Origin: Candidatus Kapaibacterium sp.
GTDB lineage: Bacteria > Bacteroidota > Ignavibacteria > Kapaibacteriales > UBA4661
Assembly: GCA_025455065.1 (NCBI GenBank)
Contig: JALONG010000051.1
Coordinates: 1 to 45,188, forward strand
Length of the DNA stretch: 45,188 nucleotides
Reading direction: 5' to 3'
Positions 34,942-43,512 of this stretch are shown here, piece by piece (the first letter of the stretch is position 1; every line of letters starts with the position of its first letter). The notes below the pieces were generated by a model, which saw nothing but the letters and a program-made list of their open reading frames with translations, was not told the origin of the DNA and made no database searches. A program made the translations under genes and the position numbers.

Positions 34942-34963
34942 AAAAAAGGGACGAAGCCGTCCC
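34940..34963 (-). terminator. Rho-independent terminator on the minus strand
   Basis: Read on the minus strand, GGGACG and CGTCCC (34963-34958 and 34953-34948) form a 6-bp GC-rich stem with a GCTT loop followed by eight T. It ends the candidate structured RNA described next and overlaps the stop codon of the DUF3800 gene on the other strand. Confidence 0.75.
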
Positions 34964-35017
34964 GGGTGAATCCTACTCCGTAGTCTGGCTGCGTTTTGGA
35001 TTCACCATTAAACTACG
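34940..35017 (-). ncRNA. Candidate small RNA with an H-type pseudoknot
   Basis: On the minus strand CGTAGT (35017-35012) pairs with ACTACG (34984-34979), while GGTGAATCC (35006-34998), inside that loop, pairs with GGATTCACC (34973-34965) beyond it. The two perfect stems of 6 and 9 bp interlock as an H-type pseudoknot, directly followed by a strong terminator. The first part (GTAGTTTAATGGTGAATCC) resembles the D-arm region of some tRNAs, but no tRNA cloverleaf can be drawn. The same pairing is possible on the plus strand as a leader 65 bases before the next gene, but only the minus strand has the terminator. No known RNA family is recognised. Confidence 0.5.
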
Positions 35018-35081
35018 ACAATTCTTTGACTTTACCCAACAAAAATGGTGATGTTTTCACCGAACTTGTCCGCGAAGAACT

Positions 35082-35927
35082 ATGAACACGTTTATTTCTC
35101 TCATACAATTTTGTCCCGATCTTGCACGTTCCGATGTGTTTACTGTTGGGATGATATTCCGCTCCGATGCTCATGAATACTACCGTGTAGAGGTTTCGGA
35201 AAGCCGCCTGAAACGTATCTGCCGAGCGTTTGGCATCAAAGACAGATTGCTTTTGGATGCAGCAATCTCAGGCATAAAGCAGCAGCGATATGATGTAGCC
35301 TACTTGCAGTATCTTCACGCCTACGAAAACGGCATTATCCGTTATACACTTCCGAAGCCCGTTGCTACCGATGTGCCGCAGGAGACGTTTACGCAACTTT
35401 ACAAGATTTATGTTGCTGACAGCGATGAATTAACACCACACAAAACAGCACAGCGAGTAAGTTCGACGTTCCAAAAGGCACTCAAAAAAGATATGGTACT
35501 TCCGCATCGTTTAAGTATCCGATATAGTCTCGATACTGTCTTGCAAAAGTATATGACTTCTGCCCCAACGATTGACTTTATTGGCGGTAATGGTAGCCTA
35601 TTTTGTGGTCAGATGCCAAATATGCGCTCTGACGTTACCTTACCTCGTTTTTTGCATTTGTTTGAATCACTCATGCTACATTTTGAAGCCCAAAAACTAT
35701 TTGACGCAGAAAACTTTCATGTACTAATTAACACGCGGTATTTTGGGAGTCAAGAGTTGAAAGAACACCGTGAATCCTTTCGCCGTTGGCAAAAAATAAA
35801 AGGCTTTACACTTCTGGAAGTAAGTGATATGAAGGAAGCGGTGAATATGATTCGTGATAAGGTTGAAGCCAAAGATGTTCAGCCTTTTGACCAATGGCTC
35901 ATGCAACATAGAGAAGAATCAGCGTAG
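35082..35927 (+). CDS. Unknown 281-aa protein, faintly DUF3037-like
   Basis: I do not recognise it with confidence. The start (MNTFISLIQFCPDLARSDVFTVGMIF) faintly recalls DUF3037 proteins, which begin with a strand followed by PDxxRgExxNvGvv, but this protein is more than twice as long. It is soluble, with no signal peptide. Middle and C-terminal parts (KTAQRVSSTFQKALKK, MLHFEAQKLFDAENFHVLI) look alpha/beta. It follows the DUF3800 gene and the pseudoknot candidate and may belong to the same defence island; that is context only. Confidence 0.6.
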   Translation: MNTFISLIQFCPDLARSDVFTVGMIFRSDAHEYYRVEVSESRLKRICRAFGIKDRLLLDAAISGIKQQRYDVAYLQYLHAYENGIIRYTLPKPVATDVPQETFTQLYKIYVADSDELTPHKTAQRVSSTFQKALKKDMVLPHRLSIRYSLDTVLQKYMTSAPTIDFIGGNGSLFCGQMPNMRSDVTLPRFLHLFESLMLHFEAQKLFDAENFHVLINTRYFGSQELKEHRESFRRWQKIKGFTLLEVSDMKEAVNMIRDKVEAKDVQPFDQWLMQHREESA

Positions 35928-36060
35928 CAAATAGTAATGACTTACACCTCTTTCCCACAAAATAACGCCCCAAAACTTGACCTTTTTTTGACCTACATCG
36001 GCAAAAAAATGCAAAAAACATGACAAGTTGAGCGAACATTCGCGGGCAGTGTAAAAATAC

Positions 36061-36093
36061 AAAAGCCTGTAAACTATTCATTTACAGGCTTTT
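36061..36093. terminator. Bidirectional terminator
   Basis: AAAAGCCTGTAAA at 36061-36073 pairs perfectly with TTTACAGGCTTTT at 36081-36093 across a 7-base loop. The A-rich and T-rich ends let it work in both directions: for the 281-aa gene from the left and for tRNA-Ala from the right. Confidence 0.85.
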
Positions 36094-36108
36094 ATGATTG
36101 TTGTATTG

Positions 36109-36183
<75 letters not shown>

Positions 36184-36250
36184 GTGACGTGTTCTAACGT
36201 ATTGATGCGGCTTTAACGCACGGCAAAAATACTCTTTTTTCTTGTCGCTG

Positions 36251-36808
36251 TCAAGGTTTTTTCACCCGTTCAGGATTCATTTCAATAAACTCTTTCCACG
36301 ACGAAGCCTTCTTCTTGCCGCCTTTTCCGGCAAGCGAAGCAATTTGATACGAATGGCAAATCGCCACTGCCAAGGCATCGGTCGCATCATAAAAATCCGG
36401 TGTTTCCTCAATGCCAAGCAGGTTTTTTACCATGTACTGCACTTGTTCTTTGCTGGCGTTGCCGTTGCCCGTGACGGCTTTTTTAATGAAGCGCGGCGCG
36501 TATTCCACCGCCGGAACATCCAGCATAATTGCCGCTAAAATAGCAGCGCTGCGGGCGTGAGCAAGTTTGATAATCGAAGGAACGCTTTTGCTGTAAAAAA
36601 TCGTTTCGATGGCGAGTTGGTCAGGCAAAGAACGCTCAATGACTTTTTGCAAACGGGTGTAAATCGTCTTGAGACGCAAGGGAATATCCTCGTGCTGTCG
36701 CTTTGCTTCGATAACGCCGTATTCGATGAGTGTCAGATTCTTCCCTACTTTTTCCACCACACCGTAACCGCACACAACGCTTCCGGGATCAATACCCAAA
36801 ATCCGCAT
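36251..36808 (-). CDS. ruvC: Holliday junction resolvase RuvC
   Basis: The 185-residue endonuclease cuts Holliday junctions with RuvAB. Catalytic residues are D7 (GIDPGSVVCGYGVVE), E68 (LAIETIF), and D141 with D144 (DATDALAVAICH). Length is normal with a slightly longer Lys-rich tail. It is downstream of hslU on the same strand, separated by 199 bases of tandem repeats. Confidence 0.96.
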   Translation of the reverse strand: MRILGIDPGSVVCGYGVVEKVGKNLTLIEYGVIEAKRQHEDIPLRLKTIYTRLQKVIERSLPDQLAIETIFYSKSVPSIIKLAHARSAAILAAIMLDVPAVEYAPRFIKKAVTGNGNASKEQVQYMVKNLLGIEETPDFYDATDALAVAICHSYQIASLAGKGGKKKASSWKEFIEMNPERVKKP

Positions 36809-36839
36809 AAATACTCGCTCCGTGACACAATACTAGAAA

Positions 36840-36895
36840 GTGTTGAGTGCTAAGTTTTGAGTGTTGAGTGCTAAGTTTTGAGTGTTGAATTTTGA
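36840..36895. repeat. 21-bp tandem repeat upstream of ruvC
   Basis: A 21-base unit beginning GTGTTGAGTGCTAAG occurs at 36840-36860 and 36861-36881, with a partial third copy to 36895. It lies in the leader of ruvC and has no coding meaning. Confidence 0.8.
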
Positions 36896-36911
36896 GTCTG
36901 AAATGCTCAGA

Positions 36912-37008
36912 AAGTAACCAAGCACCAAGTAACCAAGCACCAAGTAACCAAGCACCAAGTAACCAAGCACCAAGTAGCCAAGTAACCAAGCACCAAGTAA
37001 CCAAGCAC
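36912..37008. repeat. 15-bp tandem repeat array between hslU and ruvC
   Basis: AAGTAACCAAGCACC is repeated: units at 36912, 36927, 36942 and 36957, an 8-base partial unit at 36972, then units at 36980 and 36995. The last unit runs up to the hslU stop codon at 37008-37010. There are no spacers, so it is not CRISPR; it is a minisatellite. Confidence 0.92.
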
Positions 37009-38420
37009 TACAAAATATATTTGCTCAAATCTTGATTTTTCGCAATCGCCGACAAGCGTTCTTTCACAAAATCCGGTGTGATGGTAACGGTCTTGTCCGT
37101 CACGTTGTCCGGTGTGTTGTAAAGCGTTTCTTCGAGCAAGGTTGTAAGAATCGTGTGCAAGCGCCGTGCGCCGATATTCACCACTTCCTGATTCACATAT
37201 GCGGCAGTGGAAGCGATTTCTTTTATTGCAGCATCCTCAAACACCAAATTCACCTCTTCACTCGACATGAGCGCTTGATATTGCTTGATGAGCGCGTTTT
37301 CGGGAATCGTCAGAATTTTGAAGAAATCTTCTTCGTTCAAACTATCCAATTCCACGCGAATGGGGAAACGCCCTTGCAATTCGGGAATGAGGTCGGAAGG
37401 CTTTGCGACGTGGAACGCGCCGGAGGCAATGAACAACACGTGGTCAGTGCGAACAGGTCCGTATTTCGTGGAAACAGTCGAACCCTCCACAATCGGCAAC
37501 AAATCTCGTTGCACACCGGAACGCGATACATCCGGTCCACCCGAGCCGCCGCCTGTAGTCGCAACCTTGTCAATTTCGTCAATAAACACAATGCCCATGT
37601 TTTCTGCTCGTGCGACTGCTTCCTGCATAGCGGCTTCCATGTCAATTAGTTTTTCTGCTTCTTCCTGCTCCAAAAGCTGACGTGCTTCGGCAACGGTAAC
37701 TTTGCGCTTGACTGTGCGCTTTGGCATCATGCCTTCCAGCATATTTCCTATGTCTATGCCCATATTGTCCATGCCGATTGGTCCCAACACGTGCATTTGC
37801 GGGGAACTGTCGTTCATGTCAATTTCGATAACGCGGTCTTCGAGGTCGCCGTTTTGGAGTTGTTGTAAAAAGCGGTCGCGTGTGGCGGCGTTTTCAATCA
37901 CTTCGCCCTCTTCGCCTGTTTCAAAGCCAAAACTTCCCGCACGGCGCACCTGCGGTGGAATGAGAATATCCAAAATCCGCATCTCTACGGCTTTCTTCGC
38001 CGCAGCGCGGACTTCTTCACGCTTTTCTGCACGAACCATGTTTGCGGCAATTTCCGCCAAATCACGAATCATTGACTCCACATCGCGCCCGACATAGCCA
38101 ACTTCGGTGAACTTTGTGGCTTCCACTTTCACAAACGGCGCACCCGAAAGTTTCGCCAAACGTCGTGCAATCTCGGTTTTGCCAACGCCTGTTGGTCCAA
38201 TCATAATGATATTATTCGGCATAATTTCATCGCGCATCTGCCCTTGCACATTCTGCCTACGCCAGCGATTGCGCAGCGCAATAGCAACGGATTTTTTCGC
38301 GTTTGCTTGTCCGATGATGTATTTATCAAGTTCGGTAACGATTTCACGGGGTGTGAGCGCTTGCAGTTTTTGGACGTGCGCGGGAAGCGCTGATTTGGTC
38401 TCGGTTGAAGATGTTGGCAT
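37008..38420 (-). CDS. hslU: ATP-dependent protease ATPase subunit HslU
   Basis: The 470-residue AAA+ unfoldase feeds proteins to the HslV peptidase. It has [20 protein letters not shown] (23-42), the P-loop GPTGVGKT (75-82), the pore motif region [15 protein letters not shown], an I-domain (~150-260), Walker [13 protein letters not shown] and the C-terminal SKYIL that docks into HslV. HslV is not in the window: upstream is a divergent S9 peptidase gene. Confidence 0.95.
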   Translation of the reverse strand: MPTSSTETKSALPAHVQKLQALTPREIVTELDKYIIGQANAKKSVAIALRNRWRRQNVQGQMRDEIMPNNIIMIGPTGVGKTEIARRLAKLSGAPFVKVEATKFTEVGYVGRDVESMIRDLAEIAANMVRAEKREEVRAAAKKAVEMRILDILIPPQVRRAGSFGFETGEEGEVIENAATRDRFLQQLQNGDLEDRVIEIDMNDSSPQMHVLGPIGMDNMGIDIGNMLEGMMPKRTVKRKVTVAEARQLLEQEEAEKLIDMEAAMQEAVARAENMGIVFIDEIDKVATTGGGSGGPDVSRSGVQRDLLPIVEGSTVSTKYGPVRTDHVLFIASGAFHVAKPSDLIPELQGRFPIRVELDSLNEEDFFKILTIPENALIKQYQALMSSEEVNLVFEDAAIKEIASTAAYVNQEVVNIGARRLHTILTTLLEETLYNTPDNVTDKTVTITPDFVKERLSAIAKNQDLSKYIL

Positions 38421-38519
38421 AGTTCAAAAAGAAAACAAAAGAATAGCAAATAGCGAGGCGAATATAGCAAATTCCTATGGTAGAACAACGCAGAAAATGT
38501 TTACAAGATAATTCAGTAC

Positions 38520-38555
38520 AAAGTTTCGTGCAAAGTTTCTCATAAAGTTTCGCAC
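38520..38555. repeat. 12-bp direct repeats between hslU and the S9 peptidase
   Basis: Three units AAAGTTTCGTGC, AAAGTTTCTCAT and AAAGTTTCGCAC follow each other at 38520-38555 in the divergent promoter region. They share AAAGTTTC at a 12-base period, near one helical turn, and might be a regulator binding array or simple slippage repeat. Confidence 0.5.
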
Positions 38556-38634
38556 GAATGTTCGGGTGTTTGGCGTATATTTGCAAGAATTTGTTGTTGC
38601 AATTATCGCACTATTTTCCACAGCACCATACCCA

Positions 38635-40479
38635 ATGTTTCAGACTGTACCCCGCATCCCGCTTCGAGATTTTTTCCGCAATCCCGAAAAATCCGGTTAT
38701 CAACTTTCTCCTTCCGGCACGTTTATTTCTTGGCTTGCTCCCTTTGAAAACCGCATGAACATTCATGTTCAAGACCGTCGTGATGAGCGCATTATGCGCG
38801 TTACCAGCGAAACGGCTCGTGATATTTCGGGGCATTTTTGGAAATCCGACAGCCGCATTATTTATGTGAAAGACTTCGGCGGTGATGAAAATTTTCACAT
38901 CGTTGCCGTGAATATCAACGGTGAAGATTTGCGCGATTTAACGCCGTTTGAGGGCGTACGGGCGCAGATAATTGACCCGCTCGAAGATTTTGACGAGTTT
39001 ATGCTCGTTGGCTTAAACAAACGCAATCCCGAACTTTTCGATGCGTACCGCCTGAATGTCGTTTCCGGCGAATTAACACTTGTCGCAGAAAATCCGGGTA
39101 ATATCACCGGCTGGATGACCGACCACAAAGGCGCTTTGCGCTTGGCAATAGCCACCGATGGCGTAAATACAACACTTCTGCACCGCGCAAACGAAAACGA
39201 GGAATTTCGCCACGTCATTACGACCAATTTCAAGGAAAGCATTGACCCGCTTTTTTTTACGTTTGACAACGCGCACCTCTACGCCTCATCCAATCTGGGG
39301 CGCGACAAAAGTGCTATCGTTGAGTTCGACCTTCAAACTGCGAAGGAGCGCGATGTCCTTTTTGAACACGACGACGTAGATGCTTCGACGCTTTCCTATT
39401 CCCGCAAACGCAAGGTTTTAACTTCCATCACCTACACGACATGGAAACGGGAGCGCGTCTTTCTGGATAAACTTGCAAAAAATCTTTACCAACGAGCAGC
39501 AGCGCGGCTTTCAGGCTATGAAGTCGTTGTGGCGGATATGAACCGTGACGAAGATGTGATGCTCATTCGCACCTACAGCGACCGCTCTTTGGGCGCATAC
39601 TACCTGTTCGATACGAAAAAAGACAAACTCTCGAAACTGAGTGATGTCAGCCCTTGGTTGAACGAAAAAGACCTTTGCGAAATGAAGCCCGTGCGCTACG
39701 AAAGCCGCGACGGACTGACTATCAACGGCTATTTGACGCTGCCGAAGCTGCCTCGCAACCGCCAAGCGCGAGATTTGCCTGTGGTCATCAATCCACACGG
39801 CGGTCCGTGGGTGCGCGATGCGTGGGGCTACAACCCCGAAGTGCAGTTTCTTGCCAATCGTGGTTATGCGGTCTTGCAGGTGAATTATCGCGGCTCCACC
39901 GGCTATGGGCGCACGTTTTGGGAAAAGGGCTTTAAGCAGTGGGGGCGTTCCATGCAAAACGACCTTTCGGACGGCGTGAAATGGCTCATTGAGGAAGGTA
40001 TTGCCGACCCTAAGCGCATCGCTATTTACGGCGGCAGTTACGGCGGCTACGCAACGCTGGCGGGATTAGCATTTACGCCGGAATTATACGCTTGCGGCGT
40101 GGATTACGTTGGCGTGAGCAACCTTTTTACGTTTATGAACACTATTCCGCCTTATTGGAAGCCGTATTTGGCAATGATGCACGAAATGGTTGGCAATCCC
40201 GAAGCCGATAAAGACTTGTTTCATTCGGCTTCTCCGGTATTTCATGTGGAGAACATCAAAGCACCGCTTCTTGTGGCGCAAGGCGCAAAAGACCCGCGTG
40301 TGAATATCGAAGAATCGAATCAAATCGTGGAAGCACTGAAAAAACGCGGTATTGACGTTCCCTATCTTGTCAAAGACAACGAAGGACACGGCTTCCGCAA
40401 CGAAGAAAATCGCTTTGAATTTTACGGAGCAATGGAGGAATTTTTAGCGAAGTATTTATCGGACGACGAGGAAATGTAG
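38635..40479 (+). CDS. S9-family prolyl oligopeptidase-like peptidase
   Basis: The 614-residue protein has an N-terminal beta-propeller-like half and a C-terminal alpha/beta hydrolase with S468 in YGGSYGGYATLAG, D553 in QGAKDPRVN and H585 in NEGHGF, the S9 triad. PVVINPHGGPWVRD is the oxyanion region. There is no convincing signal peptide from the ATG at 38635; an ATG at 38566 would add a hydrophobic 23-residue stretch (FVVAIIALFSTAP) that could act as one, so the location is open. It probably cuts short peptides. Confidence 0.88.
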   Translation: MFQTVPRIPLRDFFRNPEKSGYQLSPSGTFISWLAPFENRMNIHVQDRRDERIMRVTSETARDISGHFWKSDSRIIYVKDFGGDENFHIVAVNINGEDLRDLTPFEGVRAQIIDPLEDFDEFMLVGLNKRNPELFDAYRLNVVSGELTLVAENPGNITGWMTDHKGALRLAIATDGVNTTLLHRANENEEFRHVITTNFKESIDPLFFTFDNAHLYASSNLGRDKSAIVEFDLQTAKERDVLFEHDDVDASTLSYSRKRKVLTSITYTTWKRERVFLDKLAKNLYQRAAARLSGYEVVVADMNRDEDVMLIRTYSDRSLGAYYLFDTKKDKLSKLSDVSPWLNEKDLCEMKPVRYESRDGLTINGYLTLPKLPRNRQARDLPVVINPHGGPWVRDAWGYNPEVQFLANRGYAVLQVNYRGSTGYGRTFWEKGFKQWGRSMQNDLSDGVKWLIEEGIADPKRIAIYGGSYGGYATLAGLAFTPELYACGVDYVGVSNLFTFMNTIPPYWKPYLAMMHEMVGNPEADKDLFHSASPVFHVENIKAPLLVAQGAKDPRVNIEESNQIVEALKKRGIDVPYLVKDNEGHGFRNEENRFEFYGAMEEFLAKYLSDDEEM

Positions 40480-40509
40480 ATTTTGACTACTGCTTTGTTT
40501 ATGTAGTTT

Positions 40510-40630
40510 TTATACCTTCCGGCTGTCCGCTTCCACGTTCTTACGTGGGCGGGCTGTCGGATTCGCGTCAAACAAAATCCGACAGCCGGCACCGCACTTC
40601 CACTCCTCAGCCGGCAGCCGGAAGATATAA
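40510..40630. repeat. Nested inverted-repeat element after the S9 gene
   Basis: Outer arms TTATACCTTCCGGCTG (40510-40525) and CAGCCGGAAGATATAA (40615-40630) match with one mismatch. Inside are a perfect 12-bp stem (GGCTGTCGGATT at 40552-40563 with AATCCGACAGCC at 40576-40587) and a small CCACG/CGTGG hairpin (40533-40548). It can fold like a branched RNA or cruciform. The GGCTGTC/GACAGCC core recurs near 4079-4142. Confidence 0.7.
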
Positions 40631-40685
40631 AAATTAAGCAGACACAGCACTACCGTGCGTTGCACATTCTTTCATCTCAACTGTT

Positions 40686-41657
40686 ATGCACTACACCGTT
40701 CAACGCTGGCAAGAAGCGACATTTTCCTCCGCAGAATGGGATAAATTCGTGCTTTCTGCCGATAACGGAACAATATTTCACGAGCGCACGTTTTTGAACT
40801 ATCATCCGCCGGAGCGTTTTACCGACCATTCCTTGGTGATTCGCTCCAAAGGCAGGATTCAAGCGCTTTTTCCGGCGGTCGAATGGACGATTGACCGAGA
40901 CAAAACGCTCTTTTCGCATAGGGGAGCATCGTATGGCGGGTTTGTCTATCAGTCCGTTTCGTTGGATGAGGCGTTGGGCTGGGTGCAAGCATTAAAGCAC
41001 TATGCACGGGAAGAAGGTTTTACGCGGATATTGATGACGCTTCCTCCTATGCTCTATGCTGCGCAGCCAACGAACTATTGTGATTTTGCCTTGGTTTCCG
41101 AAGGCTTCCGTTACCAAAAGCGAGAGATGACGGCGGTTTTCGCCGTTCCGCCCACCGAAGACGAGATTTTTTCCCGCTTCAAACAAGAAGCCCGTACAGC
41201 AACGCGCAAAGCCGCGAAAATGGGTGTTCGCGTGGAAAAGTCGCATGATTATGCGGCGTATTACGATATTTTGTCGCATAATTTGATGATGCGGCACGGC
41301 GCAACGCCTACACACACCTTAGCCGAACTCGAATACCTCGCCAAAACCTTCCCAGACCGCATTTCGCTGCAAGCTGCGTTCCTTGAAAAGCGTATGATTG
41401 CAGGTGTGGTAAACTTTATTGCCAACCCGCGCACGATGCTTGGTTTTTACATCAGCGACAACAAGGAATTTCAAGAATACCGTGCGTTGAACCTGCTTTT
41501 TTATGAAATTTTTCGGGAATGTGCTGCAAGCGGCATAGAATGGTACGATTTCGGCACCTTCACACTCAATATGCAGCCCAATTTTGGCTTGGGGAAATTC
41601 AAAGAAACCTTTGGCGCACGAGGAATTTTCAGGGATACACTGGAAATTTGGTTGTAG
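40686..41657 (+). CDS. FemAB/GNAT-like acyltransferase
   Basis: The 323-residue protein looks like two joined GNAT folds of the FemAB/Acetyltransf_6 type: TIFHERTFLNYHPPERF near the start, FSRFKQEARTATRKAAKMGV in the middle and NLLFYEIFRECAASGIEWYDFG near the end. Such proteins often move amino acids or acyl groups onto cell-wall or surface-polysaccharide precursors. Substrate unknown; it lies near glycosyl-related genes. No signal peptide. Confidence 0.75.
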   Translation: MHYTVQRWQEATFSSAEWDKFVLSADNGTIFHERTFLNYHPPERFTDHSLVIRSKGRIQALFPAVEWTIDRDKTLFSHRGASYGGFVYQSVSLDEALGWVQALKHYAREEGFTRILMTLPPMLYAAQPTNYCDFALVSEGFRYQKREMTAVFAVPPTEDEIFSRFKQEARTATRKAAKMGVRVEKSHDYAAYYDILSHNLMMRHGATPTHTLAELEYLAKTFPDRISLQAAFLEKRMIAGVVNFIANPRTMLGFYISDNKEFQEYRALNLLFYEIFRECAASGIEWYDFGTFTLNMQPNFGLGKFKETFGARGIFRDTLEIWL

Positions 41658-41676
41658 AAATTTTTCTTGGAAAGCC

Positions 41677-43512
41677 TTATTTCTTGCGCTCTGCGGAATA
41701 CGACACTCGCTCCATTTCCGCAATCAATCGCACTGCCAAGGCAATCATTGAAGCATTGTAATCAATCGCATTTTCATTCGTCGCGTAGGAGCGCTCATCG
41801 TCTGCATAGCTCTTCAAACCTTGATTCTTGGGGGCAATATTCGATTGTTCCAATTCATTCGCACCGCCTGCAAGCAAGCCCGGAATCATCTGCTTTCCCG
41901 TCAGATGTTTCGCACGAGCAAAGGTGTGGCAAATATGCTCCACAGCGCGAGTGCCAATGCCGCTTACAAACGACAAGCCTTGCGGGTTGCGCCCCATGAG
42001 AAAATCTAATTGGTCTTGTGCGCCGTCCAGAAAACTGCGGTGTTTGCCTGTGGTGTAGGAAATGCGATACGCATGAAGCAGCGTGATTCCTTCTTCCGCA
42101 GCCATTTTGTTTGAACCCCAGACAATGCGGTCATTCCCGTACCGATAACCACTCGCGGCGATACGTCCTTCGATACGTCGGGCGTGTTTGGTAATGCGCT
42201 TGGTAATATCGGCATGAAGCGGCATGGCAGCAGGATTTCTGAGAAGATTTGTCATAGCAAGCGGAGCCGCATTTTTCCATTCGACAATGCCAAATTGCAC
42301 TGTGTCAGTGGGGTGAGCAAGGAACAACCGCGCTGCACGGAAATACGCGCTGTCCTGTGTGGTGAGAAACAGTTCGGAAGCCGCATAAAATCTATCGTCC
42401 GTGTCTGTCAAAAGCGAAGCCTCCCTATCCACTTCCGATTCCAGATATTTCCCCGACCCCCCGTCATCACTCACTTGCCAATCCACTATCATTTGCGGAT
42501 GCTTCTCCAAGTATCGCCACGCTGCTTTTGCCGCCCGTAAACACGTATCGGCATATCGTCCCCAATATGGCTTCAATACTCGCGCCGCTTGCGCCATAGC
42601 TCCGGCAAATTTCGCCGTTTCGGGCGTACTGATGCCGTAAACATAGCGTCGTTGCTGCTCTTCATCGGGTGCGATAAGCGGCGACCACGCTGCACCCGAA
42701 AGTTTTCGCATCACCGCGCCGTCGGAGCGTTGCATCCGCAGCAACCAATCCAGCGCAACCTTGATTTCATCACACACGTCCGGCACTCCATTATTGCTTT
42801 CGGGAATCGCCGTATTGTCTCCAAACAAGCGTGGAAGCGGCTTTGCGAACTCTTCCACCAGTGTCAGTAATTCCGCTACTGTTACCGCCGTTGTGGTGAT
42901 ATATTTTCCGTAATCACCCGCATCGTGCCAACCGCCAACAGCGTGTATGCGTGTTCCTTGTGGATAAATGCTGTCCGCACGAGCAACAACGCCGTCTTCG
43001 CGGTGGCAAGCGCCGTGAACAATGCCAAGCGCCGTGTCGCGGACAGCAACGCCGCAGCGTTGGAAATAGTACGAGCGGAGCATCACGCGCACCAGATTGT
43101 CGTACACGCCTTGCCCAATGCGGAAGGGAGCCGATTCCACGCCGCCATAGCGTACACGATACGTGCCTTCATCACTGAGAATGGAGAAATCAAGCGCTCT
43201 CAAAGTATCACCACTTTGCGCATCAAGCGTTGGTGCGCTCATTGCAACCCGCAGCACAACACGCTTTCGCACGGTATCAACCACATCGGCAATATTCCCA
43301 AAACGCAGCGTGTCCTCATGCCGCACTGCACCTTGCACAAGCGCGATTTTCTGCGCGGAAGGATAAAAACCAAGTTGATTGACCACAATGCGGCATTGTG
43401 CCAATTCTTGGCTATACAGAGCCGTTTCTCGCTTGGAACAGGCTACAATCAGCGTTATCCAAACGATATGAAGCAAGGCAGTCTGCACGGTATAAATAAT
43501 GCGTGATTTCAT
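41677..43512 (-). CDS. Lipoprotein glycoside hydrolase family 9
   Basis: The 611-residue protein has a lipoprotein signal (hydrophobic 10-24, lipobox IVAC with C25), an N-terminal Ig-like domain (~40-135, RIVVNQLGFYPSAQKIALV) and a GH9 (alpha/alpha)6 barrel. Catalytic residues are D197 and D200 in GGWHDAGDYGKY and E580 in YATNENAIDYNA; the substrate loop WGSNKMAAE is present. It should cut beta-1,4-glucans or a related polysaccharide at the cell surface. Its start overlaps the stop of the upstream glycosyltransferase gene by four bases. Confidence 0.9.
   Translation of the reverse strand: MKSRIIYTVQTALLHIVWITLIVACSKRETALYSQELAQCRIVVNQLGFYPSAQKIALVQGAVRHEDTLRFGNIADVVDTVRKRVVLRVAMSAPTLDAQSGDTLRALDFSILSDEGTYRVRYGGVESAPFRIGQGVYDNLVRVMLRSYYFQRCGVAVRDTALGIVHGACHREDGVVARADSIYPQGTRIHAVGGWHDAGDYGKYITTTAVTVAELLTLVEEFAKPLPRLFGDNTAIPESNNGVPDVCDEIKVALDWLLRMQRSDGAVMRKLSGAAWSPLIAPDEEQQRRYVYGISTPETAKFAGAMAQAARVLKPYWGRYADTCLRAAKAAWRYLEKHPQMIVDWQVSDDGGSGKYLESEVDREASLLTDTDDRFYAASELFLTTQDSAYFRAARLFLAHPTDTVQFGIVEWKNAAPLAMTNLLRNPAAMPLHADITKRITKHARRIEGRIAASGYRYGNDRIVWGSNKMAAEEGITLLHAYRISYTTGKHRSFLDGAQDQLDFLMGRNPQGLSFVSGIGTRAVEHICHTFARAKHLTGKQMIPGLLAGGANELEQSNIAPKNQGLKSYADDERSYATNENAIDYNASMIALAVRLIAEMERVSYSAERKK

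Noticed and set aside
34940-35030. A tRNA gene on the minus strand
   Set aside because: GTAGTTTAATGG resembles a D-arm, but no acceptor stem, anticodon arm or T-arm can be paired; the pseudoknot explains the sequence better.
36789-37004. A minus-strand frame encoding repeated WLLGA units
   Set aside because: It is only the translation of the 15-bp tandem repeats; no start signal or family.
36840-37008. Possible CRISPR array
   Set aside because: Repeats are directly adjacent with no unique spacers and no cas genes nearby.
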